Shown: positions 49,129 to 61,199 of the stretch, piece after piece
Layout of the letters: each line of letters begins with the position of its first letter
Position numbering within the stretch: the stretch's first letter is position 1
Origin: Panax quinquefolius
Taxonomy: Eukaryota > Streptophyta > Magnoliopsida > Apiales > Araliaceae
Length of the DNA stretch: 64,000 nucleotides
NCBI GenBank assembly: GCA_020205615.1
Contig: CM035171.1
Span: 9,918,160-9,982,159 of the forward strand
Reading direction: 5' to 3'
Position numbers and translations under genes: made by a program
The notes under the pieces: generated by a model
Told to the model about the DNA's origin: nothing
Databases searched by the model: none
The model's input: only the letters and a program-made list of their open reading frames with translations

Positions 49129-50940
49129 TAAATTCATCTTTGCAATCCATGAAGATATTCTTTAACAATTCATCTTTTGCTCTGGCTAAAGATATACAAG
49201 CTGTAAAACCAATAATCTTTGAGACTTAGCGGCTTAATAGTATCCGACCACGAATTATCCATTACCTTCTTGGCCGAGGATATTCGTGTTTTCAATCTGA
49301 TCGTGATTATCTAGAATAATCCGTGGTCATAATCATACCAAGTCTATCAATGCACTTCTGACGAAGATGACTTTTACCACATCCATGAATTAATATTTCA
49401 TTCTTTGAGACTCGATTTCGATAATTAATCCATATCATCGAATCATCCCCGCACTCGGGCCGAGGATATTCATTAGTATCACGACCACGAATTATCCATA
49501 CACTACGGCCGAAGATAATCGTGTATTCATTAGTATCCGCGACCAAAAATTATCCATGCACTCCAAAGATAAGCAGTGTATTCATTAGTATCACGACCAC
49601 AAATTATCCATGCACTACGACCGAAGATAATCGTGTATTCATTAGTATCACGACCACAAATTATCCGTACTAAGGCGAAGATAATCGTGTACTCATTAGT
49701 ATCACGACCACAAATTATCCATACACTACGACCCAAAGATAATCGTGTTTTCAATTACGGTTATGATTATCTTAGAACAATCCACAGTCATAATCATACC
49801 AAGTCCATCTATGCACGTTCTGAGCCACGTATGACTTTCAACGTAATATAAGCGTGAGGATAATGATATAAAGAATCGATCAAATGAGATAAAGGATAAA
49901 TATTAAACATTTATAATATAATTTATCCAGGATTTGAGAATATCCCCATGTTATCAATCACTTAATAATCTCATAATCTAATATCATTAATATTATAACA
50001 ATATTTTAATCACTTTTTAAATTTATAAACAATTTATCTCAATTGTTTACGCTTTACCATATAATGCATTTAATCATTCAAAAATGCCATACTCATAAAA
50101 TATCATCACCAATTATCAAATCCTCATAAAAAAAAATATGCATATCTACATATAGGATTCTCACAGCCATAAAATCCTATTTTCAACTTCATTACCTCAC
50201 ATAACATATTTAACTCATATGTTTAAGTAACTAAACTATTTTCATAAAAATACCAAATCAGTCCCAAAATATTTCTTTTCTGGGATTTAGCATAATATAG
50301 TCCCATAATGAAAATATATTTTCTCTAGAATTTTTAAAATTCATTTACTATTTTTCAAAATCAATTTCTAATTAATTCCTTAAGAAATTTGCTACCTCAA
50401 TTTTAACTCCAAAAATTTCCAAATCTTGGTAGGACCTTAAACATGTTAATGTGAGCCTCCAGTTTAAATTTTCATGGTCATCGGAGTTATAGAACTCGGT
50501 TATAGCATTTTTTAAATCGAAAAACCTAAATATTGAAATAGTCATAACTTGCTCATTTTAAGTCGAGAATGAGCTCATTTTTTGGAAAGGAGGTACTTTA
50601 TACCATATACCTTCATGTCCCAAAAGGCCAGAAATTTTCTCATAATTTAAGTGGCCGAAACACCCCTCTAAAATCATGGCGGTAGGCTTTTTTCGATTTT
50701 TGCAGCTTTGCACTCCTTTGCTAAAATCAGTCCCACAAAAAATCTACAACACCTTTTCTAGTAATTCCACTTGGATTAGTTAGGTACCTCATAGATCTAA
50801 CTCTAGGACTTGACCATACTCAAAATTCAAAATATAATAGGAGATATGGTCAATTGAATTTCATGTTACGTTTTTCACCAAAATCGATTTTCAACTCTTT
50901 GTGATTTCTAAGAAACTTTCATGTTTTCACATACTAAGCA
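49129..50940 (-). repeat. LTR-like dispersed repeat, copy 2, with a 58-bp array
   Basis: Homologous to 1-1,720 throughout, including the tandem array (unit starts at 49,472, 49,529, 49,584, 49,641 and 49,695). It is interrupted at 50,940 by element C. Copy 1 shows the uninterrupted sequence there. Confidence 0.75.
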
Positions 50941-53636
50941 TGGCGACCCCAAAATAGGTCCATTCCATCCAACCCATTACGAATTCGCCAAATACATGGT
51001 ACAAGAAGCAAACTACAACTTCAATAATACAAATGTAAGTGTGAAATCGACAATATCTCATGAGTTTAAATCTGATATTGTCTTACAGACAATATCCATT
51101 TACCCAAATAAATCCTCATCCCAATTATTGATACATTATTTTACAAAAATGGTGAGGACTACTAAACAACTCTCTCTAGAACCTTCATTTCCATACCCAG
51201 AAATTTAGTACTCATTACATTCTCGCCTCACGAGAAGAAAATGGATCAACAAGGAAAAGGGTGAGCTCAACTAGCCCGATAAAGAATATTATGACTAAGA
51301 TAATATACAACAAATTATCGTTAGTCTTCAACAGGGAAAAATTTAATAGAATACAATAGACAACAAGTTTGAGATCAATATTAGCGTGAAATAATAATTC
51401 ATAGAAGAGTTACGTGAGAATGAAATCTACTATAATCTATGAATTTAACAGTCCATCATCAATATTTTATCCTGTAACATCAATCGATATTCATCTCAAA
51501 TCAAATATTCATCTTTGCACTTCTGCCAAAGATATTCATCAATCGATTATATTCATCTCAACACTGTTCATCTTTTGCACTAAAGGCCAAAGATATTCAT
51601 CGATCGGTCGTGTTCATTTAAACTTTTGCTCATCTTTTTCTGAATAAAGATATTCTTGAAATCATTCATCTTTGCACCTCTGGGCCAAAGATATTCAATA
51701 ATATCATCATTTAAGGTGAGGATGATGAAAAATATTTTTAAAAAGCGAATCCGATTGAAACAAAATGACAAGGATTAAGGATTAAGGATTTGTACTTGGT
51801 TTTATCCACGTCCAAAAATACCTCAAAAATAATCGTAGTGGTGTAAAATTGAGAATGATCAAAACATGGATCTGATCAAAGCTAGTATCCGAATAGATGT
51901 TTTAGACGAAAAAGAAGAAATTTTATTTTTCGATGAATAGTGCAGTATCGTGAATAGTCTTGATATCGTGAATAGTCTTGAAGTATCGTGAATAAGTAAC
52001 TCAGACACCAAAAGATAGAAATTCCACAAAAAAACATTTTCACGCAACACATGAATAGTACTGCGTGAATAGTAACTTTCGTGAATAGTAACTCATGAAT
52101 AGTAACTCGTGAATAGTAACTCATGAATAGTAACCGGCATGAAAAAGTTCCAAATTTGATAAAACTTGAGATCGACATTTGACGTAATAATGATTGAAGA
52201 AATAATATCATTCTGAAAAAATAATATCCCTTACCTCAAAGAATCGAGTCTTGGAAGGAAAGGTAGGAAGTGATCTTTGAATGAAACTTGTCTTTGATAA
52301 ACAACTCTCAAAGTATCTAAATACTCACAAAATACGCTCGATAATATAGAGAGAAAGAGAGAAAACTTTGTTTTGGTGTGATTTTCAATTCTAACTTAGC
52401 CCCTCTATTTATAGGAAAATGTTAGCCGTAAAGCAGACTTGACACCTTTGCACGATGGCTTTACACCGCTACTATTGCCACCCACCACATTTGAAATAAA
52501 ATTCAGCACATTTCTTCACCAACCACAAGTAGGGCCCACTCAATTCTAGAATTTTCCACCAAAATCAATTATAACCCTAATTTAAGAATCGGACACCTCT
52601 TAAAATTCATAACAAATCATTCGTTCATTTTAGCGGTTCAAAATTTGTGGACATATACTCAACTTATATATGTATAACATACCCAAAAATTACCACAATC
52701 CAGCGGTCGGATTAAAAATTATAACCCATAATATATCTCAAAACCCACGATTTGATTTTTAACACCTCAATCAGATAAAATACCGATAAAACACCTCAAC
52801 ATTAATTCCTTCATTAATAACCACATAAATAAATCCATCATTTATATTCATATAAAATAAATATTTCCTTATCATATGAATCAATAATTAATTATTCACA
52901 AATAATATTCTGAGAATCACATTATAATGACCAGTAGTTTCAGGGAAGAGGGCTTTCGATAAGGATCTCTCCTTCTTTGGCCTTGATTAGGTGACCAAAC
53001 CTCTCCTTAGACAGAACTTTCTAGACATTGCCAATAATGTTATCTAATAATATTATTCAAATAATATGAATTATTGATCGATAATGGGAAATATCATGCG
53101 TGACAATTATTGAACAATGATAATATAAAATATCAATAGAAAACAATTATTGAATCAATAAAATAAAATATTGAGCATTAACTCTGTGAAAATTATTGAG
53201 TAGTGCCATCTTACGTGTTAGGATCAATAATTCAACAATCTTGTGCAATCTGGGTGTCTTTCTTGCATGCGACCAGCGCGTATTCTTGTATTTTAACCAC
53301 AGGGTATTCAGCGGTCTTACTTGGTAACAACTACATGCAGTTATTTATAACCACCAAACTTTGTCGTTTTCCTCATCCAATCGCTTTTAGTTATGGGGCC
53401 ACATACGCATTTGGCTGTGTCGTAAATACGAATATTCCCACAAAAGTCACAGAATATTCCACGACCGAAACAAATATTCTAACGCAACAATGAATATTTT
53501 ATAACCATTTGCTTATTTTGAAATATTTGCGTATTTAACCCTTAACTATCCACATTAATCAAATCAACCCTTACTATTTCAAAATAATAAATAAAGGAAA
53601 TTCCTTTTATTTAAAAAAAAATTAAGGGTCTTCTGA
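50941..53636 (-). repeat. Chromovirus C 3' LTR
   Basis: 2.7 kb. Carries AAAGATATTCATC modules (51,510-51,700), GTGAATAGTAACT repeats (52,060-52,135) and a TATA box at 52,405-52,413 (minus strand). It ends GGGTCTTCTGA before a CCTCCCTCC tract. Frames at 50,921-51,208 and 51,414-51,647 are LTR shadows. Confidence 0.85.
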
Positions 53637-54140
53637 CCTCCCTCCTTATGAAATTTAGATCCTCGAAATTGGTGTCTACGTGCATCAGTGTTTGAAAAGG
53701 TGAGGATACCTCGTTTTCATTTCGTTTCCAATTCCCAGGTCATTTCCTCTATAGCATGATTCCTCCCACAAAACTTTAACTTGTGGTATGACTTTCAACG
53801 GCGTGGGACATACTCCTTCCTATCCAAAATCTTGGCGGGTACCTCTCCTCATCACGTTAAGTCTTGGCTATCTCGTCCGGTTCTAACTCTATAAGCGTGT
53901 TTGGTCGTCCACATATTTCACGTAACATCGATCGTGAAAAGCGTTATGAACACGCATCATACTTGGTGGTAAAAGCGAAGTCTATAAGCCTGATTCCTAT
54001 TCGATCGAGAATTTCAAATGGATTAATAAATCGAAGGTTTGAGCTTTCCTCACCTCACTAGATAACAACTTCTTGCACCTCCTTCTTCAAATTCATCGAC
54101 TCCGTTGTGTAGCTTGAGCAGCTTTAACTTTATCGATTAA
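53637..54140 (-). pseudogene. Chromovirus C integrase C-terminus and chromodomain-like tail
   Basis: The minus strand mirrors 43,500-43,968 of A and 62,160-62,594 of D. The polypurine complement is followed by a chromodomain-like segment and the FHxS-type end of integrase. Broken frame. Confidence 0.65.
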
Positions 54141-54810
54141 AAGTCGATTATACTCGTATATCATCACGTACTAAGTATATCATCACGTGGGTACCTAGAG
54201 TTTTCATCTCCATCTCTATTATTTGTAAATTATCGAAATTAGTCTTTGTGATATCGTACTTCGTGCTTGTATACGATCTTACTACTCAACACGTCGTTTA
54301 CTACCGTTCGCTTTTCAGGATGGCATGGTCGAGAACATATCTTTGAAATGAGTCTCTCTTGAGTTCTTGAAGCTATTCCCATTCCTTGTTCCATTCGAAT
54401 TTTGTATCTCTCTACAAGTCAATTGCGTTAATGGAATAACGATTAGAGAATATCCTTGACGAATCTCAGATAATAACCAACTAAGCCTGAAAGCTACGTA
54501 TTTCGATTCTCGACTTAGGTTGCTCTCAAGTTGTGACTCATATCCCAATCTTGGATGTACGTCACAATGACACCTATCGATTTACTATCGCATACGAATA
54601 TGGCGTCCCTACGGAGAAGTCGGCAGGTGAATTCCACAAAGGAAGTCACGCAGATAAAGGCTCAGTACCAAATTCTATAGTTGAATTTTAACTCACGAAG
54701 TTCAATAGAGCCATTCGATATGAGATTTTAGAAATGAGTTTTGTACCGGGTTCAAAGTCGATACAAAATTTAATATCGATCTTTGAGGAGTAAACCCGAT
54801 AAATTCTTGA
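54140..54810 (-). pseudogene. Chromovirus C RT/RNase H fragments joined by deletion
   Basis: Holds the filler segment (54,189-54,232), a short RNase H piece (54,260-54,400), an RT-thumb fragment (54,430-54,530) and the RT start (54,650-54,810). The FIDDIL palm and integrase core are absent. The joins match element A. Confidence 0.7.
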
Positions 54811-54849
54811 AATCGTCGAAAAAAAATCAATAACAAAGAATATTATTCA

Positions 54850-55330
54850 AATCGACGTGTCTTTATTCAAATCCATACTTGTGGACTGAAAACTTGACAT
54901 CCGTAATAAACGAATGACTTCATGGCTTGATATGAAAATGTTTGACTACTGATGGTTTGATTGCTTGAGTTGAATAACGGGTTGCTTGGGAATATGAAAA
55001 CTAACAACCTTACAAAAGCAATCAATTTTGGCATGATGAGTAGTTAACCTTAAAATCACATCAAAACAAATATCTCTATAGAAATAAGGTTAACGAGGTA
55101 ATGTGATAGTGCTGACTGAATCAAGCAAGATTTTTAAACAACGGATTAATGAAAAGTTTCTCTAAGCAGTCTCCATAAATAGGTCAAAGTCTAATTTCTC
55201 ATTGAAATCGAGTTCAAGCGTTGAGCATAAAGCAAGAGAGATAAAAGAATGGGTAGAAGCGATATCTAGTAAGGTATAAACTTGTGAGAATTTATAATTA
55301 ACTAACCGATGCTAACCCGTTCGGGTTCCT
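54850..55330 (-). pseudogene. Chromovirus C protease region
   Basis: Contains the same GGAATATGAAAACTAACAACC landmark as the other copies and AGTAGTTAACC at about 55,030. The active site is not readable. Broken frame. Confidence 0.55.
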
Positions 55331-55419
55331 CGTATTTTGACCGAGTCGCAACAAAGCGCTCTTCCGGAATCGTTGACTTTGACTTTTACGGGATGATCTT
55401 TTGAGTCACCGTCATTGAA

Positions 55420-56500
55420 CTAGGTTTTATTCTTCATCTGATCTAGAAGCGATATGTCCTTCTTTCCACAATTATAGCATAACTTAAAGCTGTTGTGGGC
55501 GGTTTGGGTGATATATCCTCTTTCCCGCATTTGTAACATACGACAGATGGTCTTTCTCCTCCTTGGAACCGGTTGCCCTTTGGCCGTGGCGTCTTAGCAT
55601 GGTCGTTGTTGAATCTCCTCTTTTAAAATCTCCTCCCAACTCGCTTCTTCTATTTTCATGGCCACGATTACCACCGAGTGGTTCTAGCCTTTGTCCGTAT
55701 TCTTCTTTCTCCTTTGGTTATCGTTATTACGATGCCCCGCTATCTTTGGTATGATCCACAGTTATGGTCCCTCGGTTGAGCGTGCTCGTTATCTCATTCA
55801 ACAACTGAGCCCCATTTTACAACATCCCGAATAGAGAAAATTTGAGAAATGAGATCTTGACGTATCTTGGGTTTCAAACCTCTCGAAACATCCGCGTCAT
55901 CGTTCCTCATTCTCCACCAAATGAGGTGCGAACACGGATAACTCATGAAACTTCGCCTCGTCTTTGGGACACCGCGTCGTGTTATTCTCGCTCTCAATCT
56001 AATAAACTCCACTTCCTTCATATAGCCCGAATACTTTCGGGAAATACTTGTCATTGAACCATTTTCAAAGCGTCTCCATGACATCTTGAGTGCATTTGGA
56101 TGGGTCGCTTTCATGACTCCCACCGATGACCGCGCCTGCGCCACGGAACATAAAAAGTAGCGAATGGAACCTTACATTTCTCTCCGTACATCCCAAGACA
56201 TCGAATATCTTGGTAATTTGCTTGACCCGTGTTTCCGCCGTGATCGGATCGGCTTTCCCAGAGCACTGGTGGTCTGACTCTTTGAAGCGCTTGGTATGTG
56301 ACCACGGTGAATTGCTATCATCTCCTCACGTATTTTGAACACGAGTCTCCTCGCGTGCGATTTTGCATGAAGCTGCAAAAAGCTTCTAAACATCCCCTCG
56401 TTCATCATACGCTCGGTGGTGTTATTTCGCGGGAGGTACATTGCCGACTGTTGAGCGTTCTCCTCGTTGTTAAATACTGGACATCTGCGGTCTCATTTAC
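55420..56500 (-). pseudogene. Chromovirus C gag with zinc knuckles
   Basis: Zinc-knuckle remnants lie at 55,430-55,560. On the minus strand the frame ending near 55,794 carries MKEVEFIRLRARITRRG and RGLKPKIRQDLISQ, typical of Ty3/gypsy capsid. Another frame nearby gives HLIWWRMRN where PHLVENEER is expected, showing a local frameshift. Confidence 0.7.
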
Positions 56501-56691
56501 TCCATTGTTAATATTCTCAAATCGACATTCTCGAATCTTGTCATAAACAAGGGTTAATTAAGGAAATCAATCACATAATATCCCTATATCTTGATTAACT
56601 AACAAATAAGCTTAGGTAGGACACCTTTAGTGAAGGATTTGCTGTCTCTCCCCCTCTGGATTCTATTCCCAGATCTCCGCATGAGAGATCG

Positions 56692-56713
56692 TATCCCCTA
56701 GCTACGATACCAA
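56692..56713 (-). other. Primer-binding site of chromovirus C
   Basis: The minus strand reads TTGGTATCGTAGCTAGGGG after the LTR. Again CGTAGC stands where CAGAGC is usual. Confidence 0.7.
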
Positions 56714-58734
56714 TGTGGCGACCCCAAAATGGGTCCATTCCATCCAACCCATTACGAAGTCGCCAAATACATGGTACGAAGCGAACTACAACTTCAATAA
56801 TACAAATGTATGGTGTGAAATCGACAATATCTGTGAGTTTAAATATAATATTGTCTTGACAATATCCATACCCAAATAAATCCTCATCCAATTATTGATA
56901 CATTATTTTACAAAAAATGGTGAGGACTACTAAACAACTCTCTACAGAACCTTCATTCCATTACCCCGAAAGACTACGCATACACATTCTCGCCTCACGA
57001 GAAGAAAAATGGATCAACAAGGAAAGGGTGAGCTCAACTAGCCCGGTAAAGAATATTATGACTAAGATAATATACTGACAAATTATCGTTAGTCTTCAAC
57101 GAGGAAAAAATTTAATAGAATACAATGACAACAAGTTTCGGATCAATATTCGCGGTAAATAATAATTCATAGAAGAGTTACGTAGAGAATGAAATCTACT
57201 ATAATCTATGAATTTAACGGTCCATCATCGATATTTTATCCCACCAACATCAATCAATATTCATCTCAAATCAAATATTCATCTTTACTTACAGCCAAAG
57301 ATATTCATCAATCGGTCGTATTCATCTCAACACTGTTCATCTTTGCCTTTAAAGGCCAAAGATATTCATCGATCGTATTCGTATTCATTTCGTTTAAACA
57401 CCTGCTCATCTTTACTACTGGGCCAAAGATATTCTTGAAATCATTCATCTTGCACTTATAGGCGAAGATATTCAATAATATCATCATTTAAGATCGAGGA
57501 TGATGAAAATATTTTTAAAAAACGAATCCGGTGAAACAAAATGTGAGGATTAAGGATTAAGGATTCGTACTTGGTTTTATCCACGCCCAAAATACCTCAA
57601 AATAATCATAGTGGTGTAAAATTCGAGAATGATCGAAAACATGGATACAATCAAAGCTAAAGTATCCGGAATAGATGTTTTGGACGAAAGAAGAAATTTT
57701 ATTTTTCGATGAATAGTCAAGTATCGTGAATAGTCTTGCAGTATCGTGAATCAATGCAGTATCGTGAATAGTAACTTTCAAGACACCAAAAGATGAAATT
57801 CCACACAAAAAACATTTTCACGCTTCATGAATAGTACTTTCGTGAATAGTAACTTCGTGAATAGTAACTCGTGAATAGTAACTCGTGAATAGTAACTCAT
57901 GAATAATAAGAAAGCGCATGAAAAAGTTTCAAATTTGATAAAAACTTGAGATCAACATTTCAAAGATAATGATCTTTGAAGAAATAATATCATTACGAAA
58001 AAATAATATCCCTTACCTCGAAAAGAATCGGTGATTGCCCGAAGGAAAGGTCGGAGTGATCTTTGAATGAAACTTTGTCTTTGAGCAGCAACTCTCAAAG
58101 TATCTAAATACTCACAAAATCGCTCAATAATATAGAGAGAAAGAAAACTTTGTTTACGGTGTGATTTTCAATTTAACTTAGCCCTCTATTTATAGGAAAA
58201 TGTTAGCCCGTAGAAGGCAGGACTTGACAACACGATGGCTTTACGCTACTATTGCCACCACCACATTTGAAATAAAATTCAGCACATTTCTTCACCAACC
58301 ACAAGTGGGGCCCACTCAATTCTAGAATTTTCCACCAAAATCAATTATAACCCTAATTTAGAATCGAGACACCTCTTAAAATTCATAACAAATCATTCGT
58401 TCATTTTAAGCGGTTCAAAATTTGTGGACATATACTCAACTTATATATGTATAACATACCCAAAATTACCACAATCCAACTGGTCGGATTAAAAATTATA
58501 ACCCCATAATATATCTCAAAACCACGATTTGATTTTTAACACCTCGATCCAGATAAAATCTTGATAAAACACCTCAACATTAATTCTTCATTAATAACCA
58601 CATAAATAAATCCATCATTTATATTCATATAAAATAAATATTTCCTTATCATATGAATCAATAATTAATTATTCACAAATAATATTACGAGAATCACAAT
58701 TATAATGACGGTAGTTCCCGGGAAGAGGGCTTTC
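56714..58734 (-). repeat. Chromovirus C 5' LTR, ends at assembly gap
   Basis: Starts TGTGGCGACCCC and matches 50,941-53,636 up to the GAAGAGGGCTTTC stretch, where the N run begins. About 0.7 kb is missing. TATA box at 58,186-58,194 (minus strand). Confidence 0.85.
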
Positions 58735-58834
58735 NNNNNNNNNNNNNNNNNNNNNNNNNNNNNNNNNNNNNNNNNNNNNNNNNNNNNNNNNNNNNNNNNN
58801 NNNNNNNNNNNNNNNNNNNNNNNNNNNNNNNNNN
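58735..58834. other. Assembly gap, 100 N
   Basis: Exactly 100 N, the conventional length for a gap of unknown size. It joins a minus-strand LTR to the middle of a plus-strand gag. Confidence 1.
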
Positions 58835-59230
58835 CTGCGGAGAAAAGCAGACCGGGCCGAAATGGTAACCACTACGGTGGTAATCATAGCCATGAAAATA
58901 GAAAAGCGAGTCGGGGAGGAGATTTTAAAGAAGAGATTTAACAATGACCATTATGAAGGCGGCGGTCTGCGCGACAAGCCCGGTTAAGGGAGGAGAAACG
59001 ACCACGGTCGTATGTTATAAATCTGGGAAAGAAGGGACATATCGGTCAATGTCCTGACAGTTCAAGGTATCTTATAATTGTGGAAAGGAAGGACATATCG
59101 CTCGAGATTATACGATGGCGAAAACTAGTTCGGCGAGACGGTGACTCAAAAGACTATCCCGGAAAAGTCAAAGTCAGCGATTAGGGAAGAAGCGTTTGTT
59201 GTGGTGGTCATAATGCGAGGAACCCAAGCG
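58835..59230 (+). pseudogene. Chromovirus D gag C-terminus, two CCHC knuckles
   Basis: Two zinc-knuckle units lie at 59,015-59,115 (KSGKKGHIGQCP, then YNCGKEGH-like after frame correction). The sequence before them (58,850-58,960) is the basic linker shared with A and B. The gag N-terminal half lies in or beyond the gap. Confidence 0.7.
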
Positions 59231-59234
59231 AGGT

Positions 59235-59530
59235 GATCACGGGTAAGCTATTTATAAATTCTTACGAAGTTTATACCTTACTTGATCACCGGTCTGCTAC
59301 CCATTCATTTATCTCTCTCACGATGTGCTCAGCGTTTAAACTTGACTCTGGAGAATTAGACTTTGACTATCTGTGGAAACTCCGTTAGGAGAAACTTTCA
59401 TCCACATCCACTATTTATAAATCTTGTTTGATTCAAGTTGGCACCATTACCTTACATTGACCTAATCTCTCTTTAAAGATACTTGCTTTTGATGTGATTT
59501 TAGGGATTGATTGGTTAACTTCTCATCATG
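59235..59530 (+). pseudogene. Chromovirus D protease
   Basis: Reads TLLDHRSATHSFISL where TLLDSGSTHSFIS is typical. The aspartate is present but the DSG triplet is altered. It ends with ILGIDWLTSHHAKIDC, the conserved protease C-terminal block, at 59,497-59,545. It would process Gag-Pol. Confidence 0.7.
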
Positions 59531-59539
59531 CTAAAATTG

Positions 59540-60600
59540 ATTGTTTTCGTAAGGTTGTTAGTTTTCATATTCCTAACCAACTTTGTTGTGCAATTCAAAC
59601 AACTAAACCATTAAAATCAATCAACTTTGTCATATCTAATCATAAAGCTATTTGTTTATTGAAAAGCGGATGTCAAGCTTTCTTAGCCCATGTTATGGAT
59701 TTGAATAAAGACACGTCAAATTTGAATAATATTCCTGTTGTTATTGACTTTCACGACGTATTTCTGAAGAACTTCCGGTTTACCCCAGGCGTGAAGTTGA
59801 ATTCTTTATTGATCTTGAACACCGTACAAAGCCCATTTCTAAAACCCATATCGAATGGCTCTATTGAACTTCTCGGGTTAAAGGTCCAACTACGGGAATT
59901 GTTGGACATCGGTTTCATTAAATCTAAGACATCTCCTTGGGGTGCTCTGTTTTATTTGTAAAGAAGAAAAGAAGCGGGAGTATCACGACTTTGTATTATT
60001 GACTATAGAATTGAACCATGTCACTACCATCAAGAATAGGTATCCTCTACCTCGTATTGATGACTTGTTTGACCCGATTGCAAGGGCACATTCTTTTCAA
60101 AATCGATCTTACGTTGGATATCATCATGTTGAAGATTAGAAGCGAGGATATTCAAGACCGCCTTTAGAACTCGATGCGGGCATTATGAATTCTTAGTCAT
60201 GTCTTTGGATTGACTAATGCTCTGCGGCTTTCATGGATATGATGAGCCAGAGTATTCAAGGAATATTTGGATCGATTGTTGTTGTCTTTATTGATGACAT
60301 CCTTATATATTCAAAAAGTCGTGAAGATCATGAGCACCATTTGAAATTTGGTACTCGAAAGGCTTTGTGAAAACAAACTATATGCCAAATTGAAGAAATC
60401 GAGTTACGGCTTGAGGAAGTAGCATTTCTTGGGCACGTGGTGTCAAAACATGGAGTATCTGTTGATCCCGTGAAGATTGAAGCAATACAGTTGGGAGCAG
60501 CAAAGTCGGTGGCCAAAATACGTAGCTTTTTGGGCTTAGTGGTTATTATCGAGATTCGTGGAAGGTTTTCTCGAATCGCCTCCATTAACTTCATTAACTT
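59540..60600 (+). pseudogene. Chromovirus D reverse transcriptase
   Basis: Motifs in order: [10 protein letters not shown] (about 59,890), NHVTIKNRYPLPRIDDLFD (60,012-60,075), a YHH/EDIQDRL-like stretch, [19 protein letters not shown] (FIDDIL codons 60,287-60,304), then HVVSKHGVSVDP (60,435-60,470) and IRSFLGL. The palm box is intact. The motifs fall in different frames, with stops between them. This is the best-preserved RT in the window. Confidence 0.85.
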
Positions 60601-61040
60601 TCGGAAGGATACAAAATTCGTTTGGAGTGAAGAATCGAGAAAAGAGTTTCGAAGAGCTTAAGAGGAGACTTATTTCTATTTTGTTCTAACAATACCATCT
60701 GGTTCGGATGGTTTGTTATCTCTGTGATGCTTGAGGCAAAGGGTTAGGATGTGTTCTCGTACAGCGTGGGAAAGTCATAGCCTATGCCTCATGACAACTT
60801 AAAAGAGTATGAGAGGAATTATCCTACTCATGATCTAGAGTTAGCGGCCTGATCGTTTTATTATTAAAGATATGGAGCACTTATCTATATGGGGAGAAAG
60901 TGGAGATATATTCAGACCATAAAAAGCCTTAAATATTTCTTCACTCAAAAAGAACTCGACATGCGGCGGCGGTGACGTTGGGTTGAGCTATTGAAAGACT
61001 ACGACCACACTATTCATACCATCACGGAAAGCGAACGTAG
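60600..61040 (+). pseudogene. Chromovirus D RNase H
   Basis: Begins with KDTKFVWSEESRKEF (60,610-60,650) and continues through a GSDG-like stretch (60,710) and the YSDHKSLKYF-equivalent block (60,910-60,940). Stops interrupt it. Confidence 0.75.
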
Positions 61041-61199
61041 TGGTAAATGACGCGTTGAGTAGAAGATCATATCACGAGAGCGAGTGCGATGATGTCAAAT
61101 ATCGCATAGAGCTAACTTTAATAGAAAAGTTAAGGTTGCTCGAGCCATCGCAATCCGGAGCTGATGCATATGAAGAAGAAAGTACAAAAGGAGCTATTC

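Larger units (their letters stand above)
50941..58734 (-). mobile_element. Chromovirus C, non-autonomous deletion derivative (minus)
   Basis: 3' LTR 50,941-53,636, interior 53,637-56,713 (3.08 kb), 5' LTR 56,714 to the assembly gap. The interior has the same retained and missing parts as element A, and both carry the private GAGATGGAGATGAAAACTC-type filler (C: 54,189-54,232). LTRs start TGGCGACCCC/TGTGGCGACCCC, a sub-variant of family II. Confidence 0.85.
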
